The notes under the pieces were generated by a model. That model searched no databases and was not told where the DNA came from. It saw nothing but the letters and a program-made list of their open reading frames with translations. A stretch of DNA of 64,000 nucleotides from assembly GCF_000420545.1 (NCBI RefSeq), contig NZ_ATVD01000003.1, positions 62,001 to 126,000 of the forward strand. The letters run 5' to 3'. A program made the position numbers and the translations under genes. Of this stretch, positions 50,893-59,858 are shown one piece after another. The DNA comes from Arenimonas oryziterrae DSM 21050 = YC6267 (GTDB lineage Bacteria; Pseudomonadota; Gammaproteobacteria; Xanthomonadales; Xanthomonadaceae). Positions within the stretch are counted from its first letter, which is position 1. Each line of letters opens with the position of its first letter.

Positions 50893-52634
50893 GCGGGCTC
50901 AAGCGACACCGCCGACACCCGCTGCCATTGCCGCAGGCTGGCGCGCAATGCCTCGACATCGCCTTCTTCCACGCACTGCCACTGCGCCGTCCGCGGCAAC
51001 CCGCAAGCGGCCGTCGCGATGACCGGCAGACCGCGCGCCATCGCAGCGAGCAAGCCACGCGGCTGATGCTCCACCCACGCCGGCAGGACGACGACCTGCG
51101 CACGCGTGAGGCCGTCGGCGAACGTCGCGACGCGTTCGATGGCAAAACCCTGCCAGAAATCCGGTGCCTCGCTCGCTCCCGGCGGCAACAGCAGCACGAC
51201 GGGCAATCCACGCACCGCTTCGCGCAATTCCAAAGCGCCTTTGCGTGCCAGCGCCGACGCCGGGAAAAAGATTCTGAGACGCTCATCGGGCGCGCCCACG
51301 GCGGCGCGTTCCGGCTGGGGCGTGGTAATCGCTGGTGCCGCGGCCCAGGGCAAGGGCTCCGCGCGAGCGGCCGCAAGACCGCAGATGCCGGTATGCGGAC
51401 TGATCCACCGTCGCGCCTGCGCCAGAGCCTCCCGCTCTGCCGTCACCAGCCACGTGGGTGCACGAAAATCACTCAGGGTCGGACTGTTGGGGTGGCGCGC
51501 GGCGGCGCGATCGAGCTGTTGCTGGATCGCTGTCATCGGCAACGCACTCATGAGCACATCAAAACGTCGGCCGGCGAGGACGCCTGACTGCCACAGGTAG
51601 GGCAGAAGGCCCTGCGATACGACCAGATGCAGGTCCTCCGGATCGAGCTGCGACGCGAGCATCTGCGCGATCTGGCCCTGTCGCTGGGTCCGCGCTTTCG
51701 GAATCGGCTGCCTGCGCCACAAGGCGATTCGCCAACCCAGCCAGGCCCAGGCGCGCGCCAGGCGCGTCGCCAAGGTCGGCTGGACCTGCACGCTGCCCAG
51801 CACGCGATCATCTTCGCCGCGTTGATCTTGCAAGTAAGCGCGAAACTCCGGCCAGTCCTCATCGATGAGCCAGGTGCGATGCGCACGCAAGTTGCCGGCG
51901 CCGATATGGCGATGACAGGAATGTTCATCGCAACTGGAGCAGTCGTTGCTCGCATCCGCGGCACGACGCCCGACTTGCAGGGGCAGCGCGCCGGACGGCA
52001 GGTTGTCGCGGGCCCGGATACGCACGCGCACTGTGGTCTCGTCCATCGCCACATCCAGGCGCCAGGCAAAACCGGCGCGCAGGCGCAGGTCGAGATAATT
52101 CCAGAACACGGTCGCGTCGCGATCGAGTTCGGCCAGCGAACCGGGAAGCACACGGGAATGGCGGTGCCGTTCGACGACCTCCAGCCCGGCACGCACCGCG
52201 CTGTCGTAGATCGCATTCGACAACTGGCAAAGACCGCCGCCGATCGCCGGCACGATGCAGCCCTCGCGCAATTCGCGCCCGAGGACGAAGCCGCGACGCG
52301 CGCTGGCGCGTCCGAGCTGGCGCCAAAAGCTGAAGACCGCGCCCGCCGGCACTTCCAGTCCGTGCAGGGATGCGATCGCTAGGCGCAGGTTCTGGATCTT
52401 TCCTGCGACCAGACGCGGGTCTGTTTCGTCTCCGGGCCATAGAGCGCCCTCGAACTCGGCCAGCACCGGCGCATCGCGAAGGGCTTGTCCGGTGCGATGC
52501 CGTGTCGGCCGCCCCTGCCAGTGCTCACGACCCGCGCGGGCCAGGCGCAGCCCCCAGGCCTTGGTCTCGAAGACGAGACTCGACCACCGCGAGGGCACGA
52601 GCGCGCGCGCGGGTGCTTCGCTTAGATCGCGCAT
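50889..52634 (-). CDS. VanW domain fused to a GT4-type glycosyltransferase domain
   Basis: 581 residues. The VanW-like part is at about 60-225, with the family block PAGAVFSFWRQLG (95-108), VPAIGGGLCQLSNAIYDSAV (128-147) and WNYLDLRLR. It is followed by a Cys/His knuckle, DCSSCDEHSCHRH (Cys232, Cys235, Cys240, His241, His243), likely binding metal. Residues about 290-581 resemble the C-terminal half of GT4 glycosyltransferases: IFFPASALARKGALEL and EHQPRGLLAAMARGLPVIAT. GGGGAG precedes the ATG. VanW is tied to glycopeptide-resistance clusters but its function is unknown. This fusion suggests cell-surface glycan work. Confidence 0.75.
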   Translation of the reverse strand: MRDLSEAPARALVPSRWSSLVFETKAWGLRLARAGREHWQGRPTRHRTGQALRDAPVLAEFEGALWPGDETDPRLVAGKIQNLRLAIASLHGLEVPAGAVFSFWRQLGRASARRGFVLGRELREGCIVPAIGGGLCQLSNAIYDSAVRAGLEVVERHRHSRVLPGSLAELDRDATVFWNYLDLRLRAGFAWRLDVAMDETTVRVRIRARDNLPSGALPLQVGRRAADASNDCSSCDEHSCHRHIGAGNLRAHRTWLIDEDWPEFRAYLQDQRGEDDRVLGSVQVQPTLATRLARAWAWLGWRIALWRRQPIPKARTQRQGQIAQMLASQLDPEDLHLVVSQGLLPYLWQSGVLAGRRFDVLMSALPMTAIQQQLDRAAARHPNSPTLSDFRAPTWLVTAEREALAQARRWISPHTGICGLAAARAEPLPWAAAPAITTPQPERAAVGAPDERLRIFFPASALARKGALELREAVRGLPVVLLLPPGASEAPDFWQGFAIERVATFADGLTRAQVVVLPAWVEHQPRGLLAAMARGLPVIATAACGLPRTAQWQCVEEGDVEALRASLRQWQRVSAVSLEPA

Positions 52635-52703
52635 GCGCGACTCCCCATCATGCGGGCGTGTTTCCGCATCGGCCCGCGACGCGTTGGGACGCACGCGATG
52701 TCG

Positions 52704-53135
52704 TCACTTGTCGATATCGGACTTCGGCGGATCGTTCGGACCGAAGCGGATCACGCGGCCGCTGGCGAGGGTGAGTTCGCCTTCGCCCAAGGTTTCGGTG
52801 TCGGCATCGGTGCTGATGAAACGTGCGCGCACGCGGCCCTTGCCGCGATCGCCGCTCAGGCGGAACACGAACGTGTCGCTGTCGTCGTACTCGCTGCTGG
52901 CGACCAGATCCACGTCCATCGACTGGATATGTCCGATGTGTTCGGCGACATCGGGCTGTTGCTGCAAGGCGGTCTGGGCCTGTTCGGTGAACAGCGACCA
53001 GCCCATCATCAGCAGGCCGATCACGGTGAGCGCGATCAGCAGGGCGCCGACCGCGAGCAGGCCGAGGATCCAGCCCAGGGCCGAGCCCTGCTGGCGACGG
53101 GGAAACGCAACGAACCGGGCACGGACAGGCAGCAT
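52704..53135 (-). CDS. Small membrane protein, possibly Coa1-like
   Basis: 143 residues: a basic N-terminus, one membrane segment (about 20-46, GWILGLLAVGALLIALTVIGLL) and a periplasmic domain with IGHIQSMDVDLVASSEYDD and FRLSGDRGKGRVRARFI. The IG-hydrophobic strand followed by a GxxGKG turn resembles the Coa1 family (cytochrome oxidase assembly). The match is by eye and weak. It lies downstream of rpoH on the same strand, with a terminator between, so it probably has its own promoter. Confidence 0.6.
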   Translation of the reverse strand: MLPVRARFVAFPRRQQGSALGWILGLLAVGALLIALTVIGLLMMGWSLFTEQAQTALQQQPDVAEHIGHIQSMDVDLVASSEYDDSDTFVFRLSGDRGKGRVRARFISTDADTETLGEGELTLASGRVIRFGPNDPPKSDIDK

Positions 53136-53215
53136 GGGCGGGAGGCTCGGACGACGCGACGGCGCCGCTTGCCCGCGAACATACCGGAAATCGCCGCGCG
53201 CCAGAATGGCCGCGG

Positions 53216-53250
53216 CGACAAAAGAAAACGGCCCCGTTTCCGGAGCCGTT
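53216..53250 (-). terminator. Rho-independent terminator of rpoH
   Basis: On the minus strand the stem AACGGC-TCCG / CGGG-GCCGTT with a GAAA-type loop is followed by TTTTCTTTTG. It begins 26 nt after the rpoH stop. Confidence 0.85.
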
Positions 53251-53275
53251 TCGGTGCCGCGCGACGCCGACGGGT

Positions 53276-54136
<861 letters not shown>

Positions 54137-54161
54137 CGCTGTTCTGTCCATGGGTTGAAGT

Positions 54162-54188
54162 TTAACACTCGGACTGTTTGAGTGCTAA
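54162..54188. promoter_or_regulatory. CIRCE-like operator (HrcA site) before rpoH
   Basis: TTAACACTC-N9-GAGTGCTAA, differing from the CIRCE consensus TTAGCACTC-N9-GAGTGCTAA at one of 18 conserved positions, with the exact nine-base spacing. It ends 26 nt upstream of the rpoH start, a typical operator place. hrcA is not in the window. Confidence 0.85.
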
Positions 54189-54373
54189 AGCCCTGGCAAG
54201 TTCCCGCTGTGTTGCGTTCATGGAACGATGCCAGGGTAAAACCATTGTTCCGGACAGCATGCGCCCGGCCCCTGCGAGATTCAGTGACGGCGGCCGCGAA
54301 TCATTTCAAGGGCGGGGTGCCGAAGGTCATGGTGGGAGGCTTTTCGGGCTGAATGCCGGCCCAGCGGCCCGGC

Positions 54374-55453
54374 CTAGCCGGTCCGCCCGGCCAGGCGCAG
54401 GGCGTCGTCGAGCAGGGCCGCGGCCGTGACCTCGGCGCCCGCGCCCGGGCCCTGCACGACCAGGGGCTGCTCGCGGTAACGGTCGCTCCAGATCGCCAGG
54501 CGGTTGTCGCAGCCCGAGCCGGTGGCGAGCGGATCGTCCGGCGCGAGCTCCTCCAGGCCGATGCGGGCGCCGCCCGGTTCGTCGAGGCGGGCGACCAGGC
54601 GTAGCTTGCGGCCAACCCGGTGCGCGGCCTGGAAGCGCGCACGCAGCGGCTCGTCGAGCGCCGCGAGCGCGAGATCGACCGCGTCGGGCGCCGCCTCGGC
54701 CAAGGCCGGCGGCAGCAGGGACTCGACGCGGATCGCCTCGGCTTCGAGTTCGAAGCCGGCGTTGCGCGCCAGGATCAGCAATTTGCGCTTCACATCCTGG
54801 CCCGACAGATCCACGCGCGGATCCGGCTCGGTGTACCCGCGCTGACGCGCCTCGCGCACGAGGGCGGAAAACGGGCGCATGCCGTCGTAGTGATTGAACA
54901 GCCAGGCCAGCGACCCCGACAGCACGCCGGCCAGGCCGTGGATGCGATCGCCGCCGGCGCGCAGCTCGCGCAGGCTGCGCAGCAACGGCAGACCGGCGCC
55001 GACGGTCGCGGCATCGCCGTAGCGCAGGGCATGCGCCTGGATCGCCTGGTATTGGCTCAACACGCCGCCGGTGCCGGCCTTGTTCGCGGTGACGACGCAA
55101 AAACCTGCTGCGAGCCAGGCCGCGTGCCGATGCGCGACCTCGTCGCTCGCGGTCGCATCGATGATGATGCCGGCGCGGCACAAGGCCGGTGCCACGCCAT
55201 CGAGATGCTGCGACTCGCCGTCGCCGAGCTGACCGCGCGCGATGCGTGGGTCCAGACCGCCGGCGTCGTGGATGCGGCGCCGCGAATTGGCGACCTGCAC
55301 CAGCCGCAGACCGGAGGCCTTGCCCGTCGCCTGCAGGCGCGCGAGGCGCGCCAGAAACGCCGTGCCGACCGTGCCCGTGCCCAGCAGCGCCAGCGTCGTA
55401 CCCTGCGAGCGCGCGGCCGAGGCGGCCGCATCGGCCAGACGTAAGGCACTCAT
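54374..55453 (-). CDS. hom: Homoserine dehydrogenase
   Basis: 359-residue enzyme reducing aspartate semialdehyde to homoserine, the branch point to methionine and threonine. The NAD(P) motif LALLGTGTVGTAFLARL is at about residues 21-37; TANKAGTGG follows in the active-site region. The catalytic block includes GVLSGSLAWLFNHYD and GYTEPDPRVDLSGQDVKRKL with the conserved acidic and Lys residues. It has no aspartokinase domain and no obvious ACT domain, resembling the C-terminal part of ThrA. Third gene of metX-metB-hom; its ATG overlaps the metB stop. Confidence 0.94.
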   Translation of the reverse strand: MSALRLADAAASAARSQGTTLALLGTGTVGTAFLARLARLQATGKASGLRLVQVANSRRRIHDAGGLDPRIARGQLGDGESQHLDGVAPALCRAGIIIDATASDEVAHRHAAWLAAGFCVVTANKAGTGGVLSQYQAIQAHALRYGDAATVGAGLPLLRSLRELRAGGDRIHGLAGVLSGSLAWLFNHYDGMRPFSALVREARQRGYTEPDPRVDLSGQDVKRKLLILARNAGFELEAEAIRVESLLPPALAEAAPDAVDLALAALDEPLRARFQAAHRVGRKLRLVARLDEPGGARIGLEELAPDDPLATGSGCDNRLAIWSDRYREQPLVVQGPGAGAEVTAAALLDDALRLAGRTG

Positions 55454-56658
55454 GCGAGCGTGCCTTCGACGTGCGCATTGCTCGGATTCGTGCGCGTCGT
55501 GGCGGCCGCCGCGCGCGCCAGGGCGGCGTCGAGATCGGTGAGCAGATCCGCCGTCGCCTCGATGCCGACCGACAGACGCAACAGGCCGTCGCCGATGCCG
55601 GCGGCGGCGCGCGCGTCGGCGCTCATCGCGGCATGCGTCATCGTCGCCGGATGCGCGACCAGACTTTCGACGCCGCCGAGCGACTCGGCCAGCGTAAAGC
55701 ACTGCAAGCCCGCCAGGAACGCGCGTACTGCCGGCAAGCCGCCGGCGAGTTCGACGCTGAGCATCGCGCCGAAGCCCTTCTGCTGGCGCGCCGCGAGCGC
55801 ATGCCCGGGATGCGAAAGCAGGCCCGGATAGTGCACGGCCGACACCGCCGGATGCGCATCGAGCTGATCGGCGAGCGCGGCGGCGTTTTCCTGATGCACG
55901 CGCAGGCGAGCATCGAGCGTGCGCAGACCGCGCAGGGTGAGGAAGCTGTCGAAGGGGCTGCCGGTCAGACCCAGTGCGTTCGCCCACCAGACCAGTTGCT
56001 GATGCAGCGCCGCGCTGTTGGCGATGACCGCACCGCCGACGACGTCGCTGTGGCCGTTGATGTATTTCGTCGTCGAATGCACGACCAGGTCCGCACCCAG
56101 TGCCATCGGCGTCTGCAGCGCCGGCGACAGGAAAGTATTGTCGGCGACGACGAGCGCGCCGATGCGGTGTGCGGCCTCGGCGACAAACCGCAGGTCGGTG
56201 ATGCGCAGCAGCGGATTGGACGGCGTTTCGATCCAGACGATGCGCGGGTTTTCCGCCAGGGCTGTCGCCAGCGCGCGCGGATCGGTCAGATCGACGGTCA
56301 GCAGGCGGAAGTGGTTCTTCTTCGCCAGCGCATTGAACAGGCGCCAGCTGCCGCCGTAACAATCGTGCGGCACGACGAGCGTGTCGCCCGGCTCGAGCAG
56401 GGCCAGCACCAGCGTCACCGCCGCCATGCCGGTCGCGGTGATGACCGCGCCCGCACCGCCTTCGAGATCGCTGAGCGCGTCGGCCAGCAGATCGCGCGTG
56501 GGATTGCCGCTGCGCGTGTAGTCGTATTGCCGCTTCTGATCGAAGCCGGCGAAGCTGAAATTGCTCGACAGCACGATCGGCGGCACCACCGCGCCGTACG
56601 CGGTGTCGGTATCGATGCCTGCGCGCACCGCGACGGTCGCCGGGGAGAGACTGCTCAT
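55450..56658 (-). CDS. metB: Cystathionine gamma-synthase family PLP enzyme
   Basis: 402-residue PLP enzyme of the Cys/Met metabolism family. It joins an O-acyl-homoserine to cysteine or sulfide. The PLP-binding Lys is in HSTTKYINGHSD; NYxYxRxGNPT-type YDYTRSGNPTRDLL is near residue 46, and ETPSNPLLRITD contributes to substrate binding. It is coupled to both neighbours by ATGA overlaps. Cystathionine synthase, O-succinylhomoserine sulfhydrylase or beta-type activity cannot be told apart by eye. Confidence 0.9.
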   Translation of the reverse strand: MSSLSPATVAVRAGIDTDTAYGAVVPPIVLSSNFSFAGFDQKRQYDYTRSGNPTRDLLADALSDLEGGAGAVITATGMAAVTLVLALLEPGDTLVVPHDCYGGSWRLFNALAKKNHFRLLTVDLTDPRALATALAENPRIVWIETPSNPLLRITDLRFVAEAAHRIGALVVADNTFLSPALQTPMALGADLVVHSTTKYINGHSDVVGGAVIANSAALHQQLVWWANALGLTGSPFDSFLTLRGLRTLDARLRVHQENAAALADQLDAHPAVSAVHYPGLLSHPGHALAARQQKGFGAMLSVELAGGLPAVRAFLAGLQCFTLAESLGGVESLVAHPATMTHAAMSADARAAAGIGDGLLRLSVGIEATADLLTDLDAALARAAAATTRTNPSNAHVEGTLA

Positions 56659-57677
56659 GCCGCACCTCCACAAAGTGCGCCAGTGAGGATCGCGGCGATG
56701 CGCGCAGGTTCGGTCAGGAAGGCATCGTGGCCGAAGGGCGAGCTGACACGCTCGAGCCGACATCGCGCGCCGAGTTTTCCGGCCAGCGCTTCCAGGGTGT
56801 GCAGGGGCACCAGACGGTCTTCGTCGATCGCGACGACGACGCTGGGCACGGTGATGGTGGCCGCGTCGACGGCATGCAGGTCGATCGATTCGGACAGGCG
56901 CAGGAACGCCGTCGGCGCGGTGCGCGCGACGTACTTCTGGCCGCAGGACTCCAGATAGTCGGCCGACGCGCAACGCGCGACGCCGTCGATCAGCGCGACC
57001 GGCGCATCGAAGCGCTCGGCGAATTCCTCCGGCGTGCGATAGCTGAGCATCGCCAGCTGCCGCGCGAGCGACAGGGCCTCGCGACTGGCACTTTCGTTGC
57101 GGCCGAGCGCGACGATGTTCCGCTGCAACGCGCGCCAGGCGCTCGAATAAGGATGCGGCCGGTCGGCGCCGCTGATCGCGATCAGCCGGCCCAGGCGCGC
57201 GCCGTGACGCGCGGCGAACTGCAGGCCGACCATCGCACCGTACGAGCAGCCGATAAAGGCGTCGGCGCGGTCGATGCCGAGATGATCGAGCACGGCGGCG
57301 AACGCGTCGGCCTGATCGGCGCTGTCGATGGCGACATCGAGGCTGCCGTCGCTGCCGAGCCAGTCGATCGCGACGACGCGGAAACGTTCGGTGTCGAGCG
57401 CCTTGCCGGCGCCGACCTGGGCGTCCCACCAGCCGGCTTCGGGATAGGCCGGGCTCGCTGCGACATGCCGGTGCGCGGAAATGCCACCGGCGACCAGCAA
57501 TACCGGCCCGTCCACTGGCCCCTGCCATTCGCAGGCGATGCGCACCGTGCGCGCGCCGCTATGACGCAGGGGCAGACGCAGCGAAAACGTTTCGCGACCG
57601 GTCGCGGCGCGGGCGGCGACGCAGGGCGCGTAGCAGCTGGCCGGTTCGGCGAGGGCGTGGGTATCGGTAAGGCTCAT
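56655..57677 (-). CDS. metX: MetX-family O-succinyltransferase (homoserine or serine)
   Basis: 340-residue alpha/beta-hydrolase-fold acyltransferase. The nucleophile Ser is in GCSYGAMVG (about residues 141-149); Asp is in AIDEDRLVP and His in SPFGHDAF. The block VAGGISAHRHVA is typical of the MetX group in Xanthomonadales. Enzymes of that group have been described as using succinyl-CoA, some with serine and some with homoserine as acceptor, so the acceptor is uncertain. First gene of metX-metB-hom, preceded by a SAM-I riboswitch that hides its ribosome-binding site. Confidence 0.88.
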   Translation of the reverse strand: MSLTDTHALAEPASCYAPCVAARAATGRETFSLRLPLRHSGARTVRIACEWQGPVDGPVLLVAGGISAHRHVAASPAYPEAGWWDAQVGAGKALDTERFRVVAIDWLGSDGSLDVAIDSADQADAFAAVLDHLGIDRADAFIGCSYGAMVGLQFAARHGARLGRLIAISGADRPHPYSSAWRALQRNIVALGRNESASREALSLARQLAMLSYRTPEEFAERFDAPVALIDGVARCASADYLESCGQKYVARTAPTAFLRLSESIDLHAVDAATITVPSVVVAIDEDRLVPLHTLEALAGKLGARCRLERVSSPFGHDAFLTEPARIAAILTGALCGGAA

Positions 57678-57680
57678 GGC

Positions 57681-57728
57681 GAACTCCGCAGGTCAGGGTC
57701 GACACCCACCAGCACTTCTGCGGAGTTC
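57681..57728 (-). promoter_or_regulatory. RBS-sequestering hairpin (riboswitch expression platform)
   Basis: Perfect 11-bp stem GAACTCCGCAG / CTGCGGAGTTC in the metX leader. The 3' strand contains the GGAG that serves metX, 6 nt before its ATG. Closed, it would block translation. A second hairpin with GGGACC / GGTCCC stems lies between it and the aptamer and could be the switching partner. Confidence 0.75.
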
Positions 57729-57776
57729 CGGGAAAGCCGTATCGCGCACGGCGGGACCGAGGTCCCGTCGCTGGCG

Positions 57777-57891
57777 ATCCATCTTCCGGCGGACCGAAGT
57801 CCCCGTAGGAGTTGGCACCTTTCCAGCGATTTGCATCGCTGTTGGTTGCCCCGGCGTCATCGGGCCTATCCCTATGCCGGTCTTGATGGAT
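57777..57891 (-). ncRNA. SAM-I (S-box) riboswitch aptamer
   Basis: About 115 nt on the minus strand, upstream of metX. Helix P1 is ATCCATC / GATGGAT. The S-box core is visible: GATAGGCCCGATGACG, GGGGCAACC, then AAAGGTGCCAACTCCTAC, and the 3' GGAAGATGG. These are the most conserved segments of the class. It senses S-adenosylmethionine and shuts off metX-metB-hom. Confidence 0.9.
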
Positions 57892-57933
57892 TACGGGGCC
57901 GACTCTAGCGGGCCCGTTGGCGCGTGTCAACAC

Positions 57934-57962
57934 TTTCATCGCGATGAAAGGATATTCATTCC
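57934..57962. promoter_or_regulatory. Palindrome and shared box upstream of cysJ
   Basis: A perfect 16-bp palindrome TTTCATCGCGATGAAA (57934-57949) overlaps the box ATGAAAGGATATTCATTCC (57944-57962). AAAGGATAT recurs before cysB/cysG at 63347-63355. It lies about 90 nt before the cysJ start and between cysJ and the riboswitch leader. A CysB-type site is likely but not proven. Confidence 0.5.
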
Positions 57963-58049
57963 GGCAAGGCATGAGCGCATAACCAACCGTCCTTTCCGCC
58001 GGGGCCGGGGCGATTCCTAGGATGGACTCCCATCCCGGACCTCGCCGCC

Positions 58050-59858
58050 ATGACCGCCCATCTGCCCGCCCCGATCACCCCGCCGCTGTCCGAGGAACGC
58101 GGCGTGCTGCTCGCGCGCCTGGTCGACGGCCTGGAGGCGCCGGCGCTGCACTGGCTGTCGGGTTATGCGGCCGGTCTCGCTGCGCAGCCCGGGCGCGCGA
58201 CGCGGCCCTTGCAGGCCGTTCCGGTCGCCGAGACCGGCAGCGACGCGCGCCTGACCCTCGTCTACGGCAGCCAGACCGGCAACGCCCGGCGCGAAGCGGA
58301 AAAACTCGCGGCCGAGGCCGAAGCCAGCGGCCTGAGCGTGCGTCTGCTGCGGGCCGATGCGTATCCCTTGCGCGAACTCGCCAGCGAACGCCTGCTCTAC
58401 GTCGTCATCAGCACGCAGGGTGACGGCGATCCGCCCGACGACGCGCTCGCCTTCGTCGAATTCCTCGCCAGCCGGCGCGCACCGGCGCTCAAGGAACTGC
58501 GCTACGCCGTGCTCGGCCTCGGCGATGCGAGCTATCCGCAGTTCAACGCGATCGGCCGTCGCCTCGACGCGCGCCTGGCCGAACTCGGCGCCACGCGCGT
58601 GTTCGCGCTCGGGGAAGCGGATGTCGACATCGACACCGTCGCCGCCCCGTGGCGCCAGCAGGCGCTGACGCAGGCGCGCGATCTGCTCAAGAGCCCCACC
58701 GTCGCCACGGTGACCGCGCTGCGGCCGACGGTGCCCACCGCCGTCGCGTGGTCGCGGGAGCGCCCGTTCGCGGCCGGGCTGCTGAGCAACCAGCGCATCA
58801 CCGCGCGCGAGAGCGATCAGGACGTGCGTCACCTGGAGCTCGCGCTCGCCGACCCCGGCTTGAGCTACGAACCCGGCGACGCGCTCGGCGTGTGGCCGCG
58901 CAACGACGACGGCCTGGTCGACGAAGTGCTCGCCACGCTCGCGCTCGATGGCGAGGAAGCGATCCGCCACGGCGACGAAACCCTGCCGCTGCGCGACTGG
59001 CTGGGCACGCGGCGCGAACTGACGCGCTTGAGCCGGCCCTTCCTCGCGCGTCACGCCGCGTTGAGCAACGACGTCGCGCTCAACCGTCTGCTTGCGCCCG
59101 AACATGGCGCCGCGCTCGCGCAACGCCTGTCGACCGAACAGCTGGCCGACCTGCTCGCCGCGCATCCCGCGCCCTGGAGCGGCGAGGAACTGGTCGCCGC
59201 GTTGCGCCCGCTTGCACCCCGCCTGTATTCGATCGCCTCCAGCCGCAAAGCCGTCGGCGATGAAGCGCATCTCACGCTCGCGCGTGTCGACTATGCGCAC
59301 GGCCAGGCGCGACGTCATGGCGTCGCGTCGCACTTTCTTTCCCATCGCGACGCCGGCGCCACGGTGCCGGTTTTCATCGAACGCAACGAACGCTTCCGCC
59401 TCCCCTCGGACCTTTCGCGCGACATTCTGATGATCGGCCCGGGCACCGGCGTCGCCCCTTTCCGCGGCTTCGTGCAGGAACGCATCGCCACCGGCGCGAG
59501 CGGACGCAACTGGCTCGTGTTCGGCGCGCGCCACGCGCGCTCGCAGTTTCTCTACCAGCTCGAATGGCAGGACGCGTTGAAGAACCGCCAGCTGCATCGC
59601 CTCGATCTGGCGTTCTCGCGCGACCAGGCCGAGCGGATCTACGTGCAGCAACGTCTGCGCGAAAACGGCCGCGCGGTGTACGACTGGCTCGTCTCGGGCG
59701 CACAGGTCTACGTCTGCGGTGCGGTCGCGATGGGCAAGGACGTGCATGCCGCCCTGCTCGAGATCGTCGCCGAACACGGCGCGCGATCGCCGGAGGATGC
59801 CGGCGAATTTCTCGCGCAATTGCTCAAGGACGGGCGCTACGCCCGCGACGTGTACTGA
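58050..59858 (+). CDS. cysJ: Assimilatory sulfite reductase flavoprotein (alpha subunit)
   Basis: 602-residue NADPH-dependent diflavin reductase that passes electrons to CysI. An FMN flavodoxin domain lies at about residues 66-205 ([20 protein letters not shown]), then an FAD domain with [10 protein letters not shown], and an NADPH domain with [18 protein letters not shown] and [13 protein letters not shown]. It ends in the usual aromatic residue (DVY). Start ATG 58050. Its stop overlaps the cysI start (TGATG). First gene of cysJIH. Confidence 0.96.
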   Translation: MTAHLPAPITPPLSEERGVLLARLVDGLEAPALHWLSGYAAGLAAQPGRATRPLQAVPVAETGSDARLTLVYGSQTGNARREAEKLAAEAEASGLSVRLLRADAYPLRELASERLLYVVISTQGDGDPPDDALAFVEFLASRRAPALKELRYAVLGLGDASYPQFNAIGRRLDARLAELGATRVFALGEADVDIDTVAAPWRQQALTQARDLLKSPTVATVTALRPTVPTAVAWSRERPFAAGLLSNQRITARESDQDVRHLELALADPGLSYEPGDALGVWPRNDDGLVDEVLATLALDGEEAIRHGDETLPLRDWLGTRRELTRLSRPFLARHAALSNDVALNRLLAPEHGAALAQRLSTEQLADLLAAHPAPWSGEELVAALRPLAPRLYSIASSRKAVGDEAHLTLARVDYAHGQARRHGVASHFLSHRDAGATVPVFIERNERFRLPSDLSRDILMIGPGTGVAPFRGFVQERIATGASGRNWLVFGARHARSQFLYQLEWQDALKNRQLHRLDLAFSRDQAERIYVQQRLRENGRAVYDWLVSGAQVYVCGAVAMGKDVHAALLEIVAEHGARSPEDAGEFLAQLLKDGRYARDVY

